From CAVPOO01 sp963707015 (lineage in GTDB: Bacteria > Pseudomonadota > Gammaproteobacteria > Thiohalobacterales > Thiohalobacteraceae): 42,547 nt of DNA. The notes below the pieces were generated by a model. That model searched no databases, had not been told where the DNA came from, and was given only the letters and a program-made list of their open reading frames with translations. Below are positions 35,636 to 42,547 of this stretch, in pieces. Position 1 is the first letter of the stretch. Each line of letters starts with the position of its first letter. Where the stretch lies: NCBI GenBank assembly GCA_963707015.1, contig CAVPOO010000025.1, positions 1 through 42,547 on the forward strand, written 5' to 3'. A program made the position numbers and the translations under genes.

Positions 35636-35820
35636 GTGCTCTTTGCGACTCGACAATAACGGATGCTGACAAGCGCAAGGAGACTGCAGCATTTTTATGT
35701 ATAGCCACGGAATCCACGGAAAAACAAAAAAAATATCCTTATGCGTGTTCGTTGTTTCCGTGTTTTTCCGTGTTTTTCCGTGGCCATAATATCCGTCATC
35801 ATCAGATTGAAAACGCGCTA
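35636..35820. repeat. Repeat A copy 5
   Basis: Left terminus AGTGCTCTTTGCGACTCGAC then AATAACGGATGCTGACAAG (TA not conserved), arms GCCACGGAATCCACGG (about 35704) and a closing arm with a duplicated TGTTTTTCCG unit, right terminus ATCCGTCATCATCAGATTGA then AAACGCGC and TA at 35819-35820. That TA lies in the TAG stop of the leftward mfnE gene. It fills the convergent gap between mfnB and mfnE. Confidence 0.85.
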
Positions 35821-36474
35821 GGTTTCGGAACCCGGCACGCGCGCCGCGCGCCTGTCTTCCCTGCCGGTCAGCACCTGCGTACCTGCCGCTGTGCCACCAT
35901 TCAGCAACTGTGGCATCAGATCGTACTGCGTCGCCCCCAGGATCAGCGTCTGGAAATCGCCTTGCCGCAGGTACCCGGGAAAGGCCGCATCGACCACCCC
36001 GCGCTGGCTCAAGGCCTCGGCCGAAACCTCGCTGGCACCGAGATCCGTGGATTTCACCAGCAGCAGCCGCCTGGCCCCGACCCGCCTGGCCAGCCAGGCA
36101 GCCAGGCTGTCCGAGGTAACCTCCCAGGAATGCGCGATGCTGGGATCGTTGCCGACCATGAAGGTCGGCAGCCAGATCGGCACACCGGCGCGCTTCAGCA
36201 CGCGAAACAGGTCGGTCTCAGACTCGCTCGGCACCAGGTCAGGCCGCAGGCCCGCCATCATCAGCCCATACTGCTCCATACCCAGCAAGGCCATGAAATG
36301 CACGGTGGAATCGTCAATGCGCCAATAGCGTTGCGAGATGTGTACCAGCTCGGCAAACGGCCCCCCACCTGGAACTATGATCACCTCACCGCCGCCGTAG
36401 CAGCTCAGTGTGTCCAGCCAGCGCGGCAGGGCCTCGGCCGATGCCAGGCTGCCACCAATCTTCACCACCCACAT
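35818..36474 (-). CDS. mfnE: MfnE-like amino-acid-kinase family kinase
   Basis: 218 residues. Phosphate-binding VVKIGGSLAS at residues 3-12 and EVIIVPGGGPFAELV at about 30-44 mark the amino-acid-kinase fold, with ITSDSLAAWLA-like VTSDSLAAWLARRVGARRLL and VKSTDL later. In the methanofuran pathway MfnE phosphorylates the aminomethyl-furan phosphate to the diphosphate. Position next to mfnF supports this over glutamate or uridylate kinase. 154 bases of GC-rich spacer with no visible gene separate it from mfnF. Stop shared with repeat A5. Confidence 0.82.
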   Translation of the reverse strand: MWVVKIGGSLASAEALPRWLDTLSCYGGGEVIIVPGGGPFAELVHISQRYWRIDDSTVHFMALLGMEQYGLMMAGLRPDLVPSESETDLFRVLKRAGVPIWLPTFMVGNDPSIAHSWEVTSDSLAAWLARRVGARRLLLVKSTDLGASEVSAEALSQRGVVDAAFPGYLRQGDFQTLILGATQYDLMPQLLNGGTAAGTQVLTGREDRRAARVPGSET

Positions 36475-36628
36475 AGCCGGTCTCCCGCCGCTCCAGCTGC
36501 CTCAACAGAGCATCCCAAGGCTGGCGGCTTTACTCGCCGCGGCGCGCGGCAGGTCTGCCAACGCAATCCCGCAATGTGGTCGCAGCAGCGTCGGGTACAA
36601 CCGGAACGCTCACGCGGCATGCGGCCGC

Positions 36629-37654
36629 TCACGGGCGCGCCCTCGCCAGACTTGCGACCGCGACGGCCGGCATGCAGTCGAGCGGATCCCCGCCCTCCAG
36701 ACGACTCAGATCCAGCAGCGAGGCCAGGTCCAGGGAGGCCCGCTGCAACCGCTGGGCAAGTCGTGGAAGCAGGAAGCGCCCGACCCCCGCACCCAGCAGG
36801 GGCGCGTCTTGCTCGAGCAGGCCGCGCGACAGGCTGAGCTCACAGGCGCGCGCGAGGCGCTGCAGCTGCACTTCGGCCGCGTAGGCCGCGACGCGCGACC
36901 AGGCCTCCAGCGGCGCGGCATCCAGGTCCAGGCCCAACATACGGGCCAGGCGCCTGGCACTGGCGGTTCGGGTTTTGGGGCCGTTATCCGCACTCGGCAG
37001 CTGATCGGCATGCGCCGGCAGTTCGCCCGTCATACGGTACACATCCGCCATGCTCGCGAAATGCTCCGCCATCACCGGTACCCATGCGCCTGCGAACGGC
37101 ACCTGTTTGACCTCCGCCATCAGCGCGGTGCGCACCACACCCGTGTAGACCAGCTCGGCGCAGAGCAGACGCTGGTGGTCACCGGAGCCTCGCGCCAGCA
37201 CCTCACCGTCCTTGCAGATCACGATGTCGGTCGTGGTACTGCCGATGTCCAGAAACAATGTCTGCGGAACATGCAGCGCCACGAACGAGGCACTCGCCAG
37301 CCAGTTACTGGAGGCAATTTTCTCCGTCGTGTCTGCCGCCACGTGCGGATCAAGAAACCCCGCGTGCCCGGCGTAAAAGCCCATCGCGGCCGGCGCCAGC
37401 TTTTCCTCCATGACGGCCACCAGCCGCTGCACGCCCTCGGCACGGCTGTCGAACAGATCGACCAGCTCGCCGGTCATGGTGATCGCGTGATACGCGATAC
37501 CGCGCGGGACCGCAGCCAGCGCCTGGTCTGCAGCCGCCTGAAGCCGGTCCAGTCCCTGCCACAAGGGGCAGGGCAACTGAATCACCTGCCGCACCCTGCC
37601 ACGACCGTCGATATGCGCGGCCTTGAGGTGGGCGCCGCCGAGATCCCAGCCCAT
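36629..37654 (-). CDS. mfnF: MfnF-like, hydantoinase/oxoprolinase-type methylofuran synthase
   Basis: 341 residues from the ATG at 37654. ASKHA-type N terminus MGWDLGGAHLKAAHIDG and a second phosphate loop at TLFLDIGSTTTDIVICKDGE (about 136-155) are those of the H4MPT-linked hydantoinase-like family that includes MfnF, which couples the furan diphosphate with the glutamyl-tyramine (or tyrosine) moiety. In-frame codons upstream (ATG at 37672) come from repeat B3, not from the original gene. Before B3 inserted, the ATG stood seven bases after the stop of the ATP-grasp gene. Confidence 0.83.
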   Translation of the reverse strand: MGWDLGGAHLKAAHIDGRGRVRQVIQLPCPLWQGLDRLQAAADQALAAVPRGIAYHAITMTGELVDLFDSRAEGVQRLVAVMEEKLAPAAMGFYAGHAGFLDPHVAADTTEKIASSNWLASASFVALHVPQTLFLDIGSTTTDIVICKDGEVLARGSGDHQRLLCAELVYTGVVRTALMAEVKQVPFAGAWVPVMAEHFASMADVYRMTGELPAHADQLPSADNGPKTRTASARRLARMLGLDLDAAPLEAWSRVAAYAAEVQLQRLARACELSLSRGLLEQDAPLLGAGVGRFLLPRLAQRLQRASLDLASLLDLSRLEGGDPLDCMPAVAVASLARARP

Positions 37655-37662
37655 GATATGAC

Positions 37663-37790
37663 TAGCCCGCATTTCTCACCGGGATAGGCAATGGCCGAAA
37701 ACACACTGTCTTAGTCCTGATCTGCACTCTAATTTATTACCTCAGTGCCCGGTACGGGGTTTGGCGCCGCCCGGTGAGAAATGCGGGCTA
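37663..37790. repeat. Repeat B copy 3
   Basis: 128 bases TA to TA with the same perfect terminal repeats as B1 and B2. Left context is CTAG, right context CTAT. The right TA is the TA of the ATP-grasp gene's TAG stop; removing the element and one TA restores ACA-TAG-TCATATC-ATG, i.e. a stop and the mfnF start seven bases on. The element thus split a tightly packed gene pair without changing either protein. Confidence 0.9.
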
Positions 37791-38789
37791 TGTGCCACAG
37801 GCAACCGTCAGACTCACCGCGCTACCGGCCCGCGCGGTACACCGATCTGCCAGCACGGCCGGACCTTCCCGCAACAGGCGCAGGACCAGGCCGGCCGGGT
37901 TGATTTGCAGGGCGGCACGCAAGCCTGCATATGACACGGTCAAACGGGGATTAATCTCCAACACCCGCGGTCCGCTGTCGGTGCAGATCAGGTCGACACC
38001 GACATACCCCCACAGATCCGGAATCGCGCGGGCGATCGCGCGCCCAAGCTCGGCACAGCCATCCCTGTGTCCGAGGCCATTGACGCGGATTCCCCACAAA
38101 TGAAACCGCCCATCCACCTCGGCTACCTGCTGCAGATTACAGCTCAACAGGCGCGCCTCCCCGGCATGGCAAAGCAGCGACAGGCTGGCCGGTGTACCTT
38201 CCATATAGGGTTGCACCACGGTGTTTCCCGCTGCTTCGGGATCCAGCGCGGCAACCAGCGCCTCCAGGTTATCGAAGATCCGCATCCCCTCACAGCCGAC
38301 ACCGTCATCGGGCTTGCTTACCCATCGAGCGGCCGGTTCGGGAACCGGATCTCCGACAGCATAGGTCGGTACCACGGCGATCCCATGGCTACGCAGGCAG
38401 GCACTGGTCCACAACTTGCTCGCGGCGACGCGGACCGCGTCCGGCCTGCTGCCGATCAGCCTGCAGCCCGCCTCCAGGGCGAGGCGGCTGACCCGTTCCA
38501 GCAACCCCCCGGTTTCCGGCATGACCGGCCACACCGCATCGCAGCGTTCCATACCAAGGCGCCACAGCTTCCAGACGTCCTCGCCCTGGCGGGGTGTGAA
38601 GATCTCGCAGGGCACCAGCGGTCGCGGCAGGCGCGGATCACGACTGACCAGCAATTGCACATCCGGGGTATCACCGAGATCCGCCAGCAATGCGCTGACC
38701 ATGGTCTGCGCCTCACCCAGCAGCTCGCTTGCCAGGCGTTCGTTTACCAGCCCGCCGCCAGTGATATACTCGATGACAAAGATTCGCAT
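37788..38789 (-). CDS. ATP-grasp ligase, MfnD-like
   Basis: 333 residues from the ATG at 38789 (MRIFVIEYITGGGL). ATP-grasp features are AASKLWTSACLRSHGIAVVP (about 120), WVSKPDDGVGCEGMRIF (lysine and glycine-rich loop, about 154-170), VVQPYMEGTPASLSLLC and, for Mg binding, GYVGVDLICTDSGPRVLEIN. Homologues in methanogens (MfnD) ligate glutamate to tyramine; in Methylobacterium methylofuran carries tyrosine instead, so the acceptor here may be tyrosine. The 5' end overlaps the oppositely oriented HisA-like gene. Confidence 0.83.
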   Translation of the reverse strand: MRIFVIEYITGGGLVNERLASELLGEAQTMVSALLADLGDTPDVQLLVSRDPRLPRPLVPCEIFTPRQGEDVWKLWRLGMERCDAVWPVMPETGGLLERVSRLALEAGCRLIGSRPDAVRVAASKLWTSACLRSHGIAVVPTYAVGDPVPEPAARWVSKPDDGVGCEGMRIFDNLEALVAALDPEAAGNTVVQPYMEGTPASLSLLCHAGEARLLSCNLQQVAEVDGRFHLWGIRVNGLGHRDGCAELGRAIARAIPDLWGYVGVDLICTDSGPRVLEINPRLTVSYAGLRAALQINPAGLVLRLLREGPAVLADRCTARAGSAVSLTVACGT

Positions 38790-39492
38790 TGGCCTGACCT
38801 TGATCCTCATACCCGTCATCGATCTTGCGCAAGGCCGTGTGGTTCATGCCCGCCGCGGCAGGCGCGACGCCTATCAGCCTTTGCGCAGCAGGCTGTGCCG
38901 CTCCTGCGAGCCCGCCGAGGTGGTAGCGGGGCTGTTACGTCTGCATGGCTTCTCCACGCTCTATATCGCAGACCTCGATGCGATACGGCGGCGGGGCGAC
39001 CAGACGGCCGTGATCAGAGCACTGCGCGAGCAGTTCCCTCATCTCGACATCTGGATCGATCCAGGTATCGATACCCGTGCTCGCTATGACGCATGGCGGA
39101 ACGCGGCGCCGGGTTTGCCGGTCCTCGGCAGTGAAACTCTCGCCGAGCCGGGGCTGCTGGCAGACGCCCTGGCCGCTGACGGCCTCGTGTCGCTCGACTT
39201 CAGTGGCGACACACTCCTCGGCCTACCCGAACTGCTCGAGCGACCGGAACGCTGGCCGCGGCGGGTGATCGTGATGTGCCTCGACCGCGTGGGCGCCGAT
39301 GCAGGCCCAAACACCAGACGCCTGCAGCAGCTGCGGCGCCTGTCGCCCGCAGCGCAGCTGTACGCGGCAGGCGGGGTGCGTGACCTCGAGGACCTGCTGC
39401 GCCTGCGACAGCTCGGCGTGAGCGGAGCACTGTTGGCCAGTGCACTGCACGACGGCCGCATCGGCCCGGCACAGATCGCAGCGCTTGCCTGA
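38773..39492 (+). CDS. HisA/HisF-related protein of the H4MPT cluster
   Basis: 239 residues if started at the ATG at 38773, 230 if at the TTG at 38800, which gives the usual family start ILIPVIDLAQGRVVHARRG. TIM-barrel with TLYIADLDAIRRRGDQTAVI, LDIWIDPGIDTRARYDAW and LYAAGGVRDLEDLLRLRQLG. HisA-like proteins of this type accompany H4MPT genes in methylotrophs and methanogens and are not histidine genes; the function is unproven. The start region overlaps head to head with the ATP-grasp gene, so each promoter must lie inside the other gene. Confidence 0.82.
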   Translation: MTKIRIGLTLILIPVIDLAQGRVVHARRGRRDAYQPLRSRLCRSCEPAEVVAGLLRLHGFSTLYIADLDAIRRRGDQTAVIRALREQFPHLDIWIDPGIDTRARYDAWRNAAPGLPVLGSETLAEPGLLADALAADGLVSLDFSGDTLLGLPELLERPERWPRRVIVMCLDRVGADAGPNTRRLQQLRRLSPAAQLYAAGGVRDLEDLLRLRQLGVSGALLASALHDGRIGPAQIAALA

Positions 39493-39685
39493 GTCACCCT
39501 GCGCAGCGGCGCTGCACCGATCGGCACGCGCCGCCCCCATGACATGCCTCAGGCGGCGGGCACAGAGGCAGTACTCCGCTGCCCGCACGAAACTGAAATT
39601 GCCCGGGACCGGGACCCCGTCAGTAACACCAGGAGACTGAACTGGTTGCCTGACACTGGCGCTGTGAACGGGGCCTCGGGCGGGC

Positions 39686-39715
39686 GCGGTTGCCCCGATT
39701 GCTCAGGGCAACCGC
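39686..39715. terminator. Hairpin between convergent HisA-like and fae genes
   Basis: Ten-base perfect stem GCGGTTGCCC (39686-39695) and GGGCAACCGC (39706-39715) with a ten-base loop, ten bases after the fae stop. It could serve both converging transcripts. No T-run on either side, so the call is tentative. 39493-39685 shows nothing else. Confidence 0.45.
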
Positions 39716-39724
39716 CGCTACCGG

Positions 39725-40237
39725 TCAGGAGTGGGCGGCAAAGGGATGCTCGGCAGACGCTTTCTTCGACACCACCTCAGCGGCGGTTGGCTCACCCTTG
39801 ACAGCACGCTTGATGGACAACTTGGTCGCTTCGTAGTTGTAGTCCTGTATCTTGGTGTCGTCCTCGGCCTCCCAGTGGATGAACACACCGACGCTGACGA
39901 ACAGATCATCGGCTTCATCCGCCGGAATCGTGCCATCTTCCACGCAGTCAGCCACGGCCATTGCCACGCCGCGCTGGGCGGGACCAAACATCTGCACGGC
40001 CTGCTTGGCGCCCTTGATGGTGACTTTGTTGAACATGACTGTCGCCGGCTTGACCATCAGGTTGGGCGCGACCACTGCCAACAGACCGTTGACACCCTCC
40101 TTCTGATTGGTCAGGGTCTCGCAGAAGCAGGTTTCGGCCGCACTGCCGCGCGGACCGATGATGAGGTCAATATGCGCGACCTCGTTACCGTCACCCACCA
40201 GCGCCTCGCCAACCATCACTCTATTGATTTTCGCCAT
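39725..40237 (-). CDS. fae: Formaldehyde-activating enzyme Fae
   Basis: 170 residues. Fae condenses formaldehyde with H4MPT to methylene-H4MPT in the cytoplasm, the entry step for detoxification and oxidation. Family segments: MVGEALVGDGNEVAHIDLII with the catalytic His at residue 22, GLLAVVAPNLMVKPATVMFN, QMFGPAQRGVAMAVADCV and VFIHWEAEDDTKIQDYNYEA. AGGAG precedes the ATG. It is last of the leftward group mch, RimK-like, CitG-like, fae, an order also seen in other methylotrophs. Confidence 0.97.
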   Translation of the reverse strand: MAKINRVMVGEALVGDGNEVAHIDLIIGPRGSAAETCFCETLTNQKEGVNGLLAVVAPNLMVKPATVMFNKVTIKGAKQAVQMFGPAQRGVAMAVADCVEDGTIPADEADDLFVSVGVFIHWEAEDDTKIQDYNYEATKLSIKRAVKGEPTAAEVVSKKASAEHPFAAHS

Positions 40238-40252
40238 TCTTACCTCTCCTTT

Positions 40253-41209
40253 TCACGTTGCTGTTGAAATCCACGGTCGGGCTACAGCGCCGCGCGCTGG
40301 CTCCTTCGCGTGACTGGGCTTTGATCCGGTAGTCTTTGCCTTATCCTGCAGGTACTGCACCATCAGCGCGGCAACTGTCAGGTCGGCAGAGGTACCGGGG
40401 TTGATACCCTTCTGTTTGAGCTCATTGTCGAACCGGGATAGCCGGGCGCGCAACGGCTCGGGATTCGCGTGCCCGCTGAGCAGCGCGTCCAGTCGCGCCG
40501 CCTCGGCGCTCACCTCACGCGCGGCACAGGCACCAAATTTACGTTCGATGTGGGTGTCCGGAATCGCGGCCAATAGCGCGAGGTAGGCTGCCACCGTCGC
40601 CCACTCGCTGCTTCCCCAGCGCGCCAGGGACACACGCAGGCGCGGCAGCGCGACCTCGAATACGTCGGCGTAGCCGCTGATGTACTGGCGGGCGATGCGG
40701 TCATGCCCGGCCGCGACACGCATGGCCTGCAACAGGCTGATCTGTGGCTCGGACGCGCTGACGTCATGCTCTGGCACCGTGCCCAGGCCACCCGGTTGCG
40801 CGAGACGGATCGCTGCATAACCGAGTTGCGCGTCGCGCACATCGAGCTCCTGTAATGTCCGGCGCAAGGCGCTGCGCAGCGATTGCCCGGCGTGGGCGTG
40901 TGCAGCCGCATGTGCGAGCGGCGCACACAGCAGGACGATGCCAAGATTGGTATTGCAGTCGACCACCCGGCGGGTCGCCCGGATGGCGCCCAGGATGCGT
41001 TCCCCCACACTCAGGGCAGGCACGGCGAGCACCGGCGCGATAGCCTGCGCACTGCGCACGAAGTCCTCCGCGCGCATGCCGTGTCCCGGCAGGTGAACAC
41101 TGACGTTGCCGGGCTTCAGGGCGTCCAGTTCCGACAGACAGGCGAACAAGACCGCATCGGCAATGCTCGGGTTAGCGCTGCCTGCGCCTGCTGGCGAGGG
41201 CCTGTTCAT
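40253..41209 (-). CDS. CitG/MdcB-like triphosphoribosyl-dephospho-CoA synthase family protein
   Basis: 318 residues. ADAVLFACLSELDALKPGNV (about 19-38), TNLGIVLLCAPLAHAAAHA (about 87-105) and GINPGTSADLTVAALMV near the C terminus are those of the CitG fold. In citrate lyase or malonate decarboxylase loci this makes the prosthetic group precursor, but no such genes are here; members beside mch and fae are presumed to act in H4MPT cofactor synthesis, which includes a phosphoribosyl step. Exact reaction unknown. Start overlaps the stop of the RimK-like gene (ATGA). Confidence 0.85.
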   Translation of the reverse strand: MNRPSPAGAGSANPSIADAVLFACLSELDALKPGNVSVHLPGHGMRAEDFVRSAQAIAPVLAVPALSVGERILGAIRATRRVVDCNTNLGIVLLCAPLAHAAAHAHAGQSLRSALRRTLQELDVRDAQLGYAAIRLAQPGGLGTVPEHDVSASEPQISLLQAMRVAAGHDRIARQYISGYADVFEVALPRLRVSLARWGSSEWATVAAYLALLAAIPDTHIERKFGACAAREVSAEAARLDALLSGHANPEPLRARLSRFDNELKQKGINPGTSADLTVAALMVQYLQDKAKTTGSKPSHAKEPARGAVARPWISTAT

Positions 41210-42114
41210 ACACCGACTGCCTTCACGCTGTTGCGCAGCAGATAGCGCTCGCAGAAGTCATCGACCAGGCACTGCGCGATATCCACCCTGCACGCCGCCT
41301 GCACACCCTTCCAGGCCGGAATCCCGTTCACCTCGATCACCTGCAGCACATCGCTGGCATCGCGCATCAGGTCGACCCCGGCATAATCCATCGCCAGGGC
41401 ATCCACGGAGGCCACAGCCAGCGCCTCCACTTGCGCATCGCGGGGTGCCGCGATACAGGTCGCGCCCTGGGCAACGTTCTTGATCCAGTGACGCCCGTGA
41501 CGCTGCATGGCGGCGACCGCCTTGCCATTGATCACGAAGACACGCCAGTCGTAGTCGCGCCCTTCCACGAAACGCTGCAGGTAGTAGACCCCCTGGCAGG
41601 CCTCCAGCGCCGGCAGCGCATCCTCCACGGACAGCCGCAGCAGCCCCTCGCCCTGGGAGCCAAACAGCGGCTTGACGACCAGCCGGTGACCGGCCGCCCG
41701 TTCGCGCGTCCAGATCGCCTGTCCCTGCTCCGGCCCGGCGACGACCCAGGTCGGCGGCACGGGAATACCGGCCCGTTGCAGCAACAGGCTGGTCATGGCT
41801 TTGTCGACGCTGCGTTCGATGGCGCGCCCGCTGTTGTACACGGGTATGTCCAGGGCGCGCAGTGCATGCAGCACATCGAGGTAGAAGACAACCTGTTCCA
41901 GCGTACCGCCCGGCACCGAGCGTACGAACACGCCATCCGGGAGCCCGCCGTCAAAGCCGGGGATCGTCAGCCCTTGCGGCGCAGCGGCAAGATCGATGCC
42001 GCAGTCACACAAGGATACCGTGAGCACCTCGCAGCCTCTCCGGGCAAAGGCCTCGCGCAGGCGCGCGCCGTGCCAGCCCGCGTCCTCGGTCATCATGGCA
42101 ATGCGCGGACTCAT
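41206..42114 (-). CDS. RimK/MptN-like ATP-grasp ligase
   Basis: 302 residues. ATP-grasp motifs: SVDKAMTSLLLQRAGIPVPP (about 107-126), HRLVVKPLFGSQGEGLLRL (about 148-166) with the nucleotide lysine and glycine loop, YLQRFVEGRDYDWRVFVING, and DYAGVDLMRDASDVLQVIEV followed by Asn as metal ligand. RimK-type ligases add glutamate; in methanogens MptN adds it to H4MPT to give tetrahydrosarcinapterin. Here it may glutamylate dephospho-H4MPT or methylofuran. Its start overlaps the mch stop and its stop overlaps the CitG-like gene. Confidence 0.87.
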   Translation of the reverse strand: MSPRIAMMTEDAGWHGARLREAFARRGCEVLTVSLCDCGIDLAAAPQGLTIPGFDGGLPDGVFVRSVPGGTLEQVVFYLDVLHALRALDIPVYNSGRAIERSVDKAMTSLLLQRAGIPVPPTWVVAGPEQGQAIWTRERAAGHRLVVKPLFGSQGEGLLRLSVEDALPALEACQGVYYLQRFVEGRDYDWRVFVINGKAVAAMQRHGRHWIKNVAQGATCIAAPRDAQVEALAVASVDALAMDYAGVDLMRDASDVLQVIEVNGIPAWKGVQAACRVDIAQCLVDDFCERYLLRNSVKAVGV

Positions 42115-42547
42115 CGCCCCCCACCAAACGAGCGCTCGAGCACGTCGGCGTCCAAGGCGCCGGCGCGGAAACTGTTGCCGCTCTCGAGGCAGGACACGGT
42201 TACCCGGGCCGGACTGAACAGCAGCGGGTCGATCTCGAAAAAGTCGTACTTGTATTCTTTGAAGACCTCGGCAAAGGGTCTCCCATAGTCGCGCGAGGCG
42301 CTGCTCGGCAGACGTTCGGCCAGATCGCGTGCGTCATCATCGCTGCCGTTCACGAACAGCTGCACATGACCACCATACAGAATCGCATCGTTGGTGCGAC
42401 CCATGCCGGTGACGAAGTCCGGGGCGGGAGGTGGCAACGGCGCACTGCCGGCGCCGTCGACGATATCATGCAGGGGAAACCCGACCGTGTGCGCCTTGTG
42501 CATCGCCACCTCCAGTACCCGGGCGACAACCTGCGTAGTACCGGCGA
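42111..42547 (-). CDS. mch: Methenyl-H4MPT cyclohydrolase Mch, C-terminal part
   Basis: About 145 residues visible; the gene continues past the right edge of the window. The frame is open from the last base inward. Mch converts methenyl-H4MPT to formyl-H4MPT. Diagnostic segments are MHKAHTVGFPLHDIVDGAG, PDFVTGMGRTNDAILYGG, YKYDFFEIDPLLFSPARVTV and a final SGNSFRAGALDADVLERSFG. All match the C-terminal third of the enzyme. It heads the leftward group ending in fae. Confidence 0.93.
   Translation of the reverse strand, partial: AGTTQVVARVLEVAMHKAHTVGFPLHDIVDGAGSAPLPPPAPDFVTGMGRTNDAILYGGHVQLFVNGSDDDARDLAERLPSSASRDYGRPFAEVFKEYKYDFFEIDPLLFSPARVTVSCLESGNSFRAGALDADVLERSFGGGR

Overview
The window is about 42.5 kb of GC-rich DNA from a Gram-negative, probably gammaproteobacterial, methylotroph or alcohol/aldehyde oxidiser. 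The evidence is its gene content: PQQ biosynthesis, methanol-dehydrogenase maturation (mxaRSACKL), a lanthanide-uptake-like ABC system, a porin, a periplasmic Tat-exported molybdenum dehydrogenase, and a large tetrahydromethanopterin (H4MPT)/methylofuran C1-transfer cluster ending in a partial mch at the right edge. Species cannot be named from the sequence alone. No rRNA, tRNA, CRISPR, phage or transposase gene was seen.

Layout. 1-2 kb: pqqBCD on +, with no pqqE following. 2.3-10.7 kb: a long leftward operon with a NitT/TauT-type ABC transporter (binding protein, permease, ATPase), then a PedA/B/C (Lut)-type PQQ-dehydrogenase-associated ABC system (ATPase, YVTN beta-propeller, binding protein, ABC-2 permease), a small exported protein and a prolyl aminopeptidase. 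11.2-15.5 kb: rightward aldehyde:ferredoxin oxidoreductase operon of the AorABC type (tetracluster ferredoxin, tungstopterin subunit, FAD subunit, MoaD-like protein, unknown protein), followed by a fused FolK-FolP. 17.6-20.4 kb: a lower-GC patch with a SHOCT-domain lipoprotein candidate, a porin and a possible 52-codon ORF. 21-26.3 kb: leftward mxaRSACKL, without mxaFJGI. 26.6-29.8 kb: leftward two-subunit molybdenum hydroxylase with a pterin-4a-carbinolamine dehydratase, divergent from an AcoR-type sigma-54 activator (30.2-32.2 kb). 32.3-42.5 kb: H4MPT and methylofuran biosynthesis and formaldehyde-handling genes (flavoprotein, DHPS-like, DUF447, mfnB, mfnE, mfnF, ATP-grasp, HisA-like, fae, CitG-like, RimK-like, mch).

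The genes make a coherent picture: periplasmic PQQ and molybdenum dehydrogenases oxidise alcohols and aldehydes, formaldehyde is captured by Fae onto H4MPT and passed through Mch, while a W-type AOR gives a cytoplasmic aldehyde route. The structural PQQ dehydrogenase itself is not in the window, only its accessory functions.

The most unusual signal is not a gene. Three families of short inverted-repeat elements (called A, B and C here) are scattered between the genes, all bounded by TA, often inside CTAG, like non-autonomous IS630/Tc1-mariner (MITE-type) elements. Four copies end exactly in the TAG stop codon of a gene and preserve that stop; a filled and an empty site for family C can both be read in this window.
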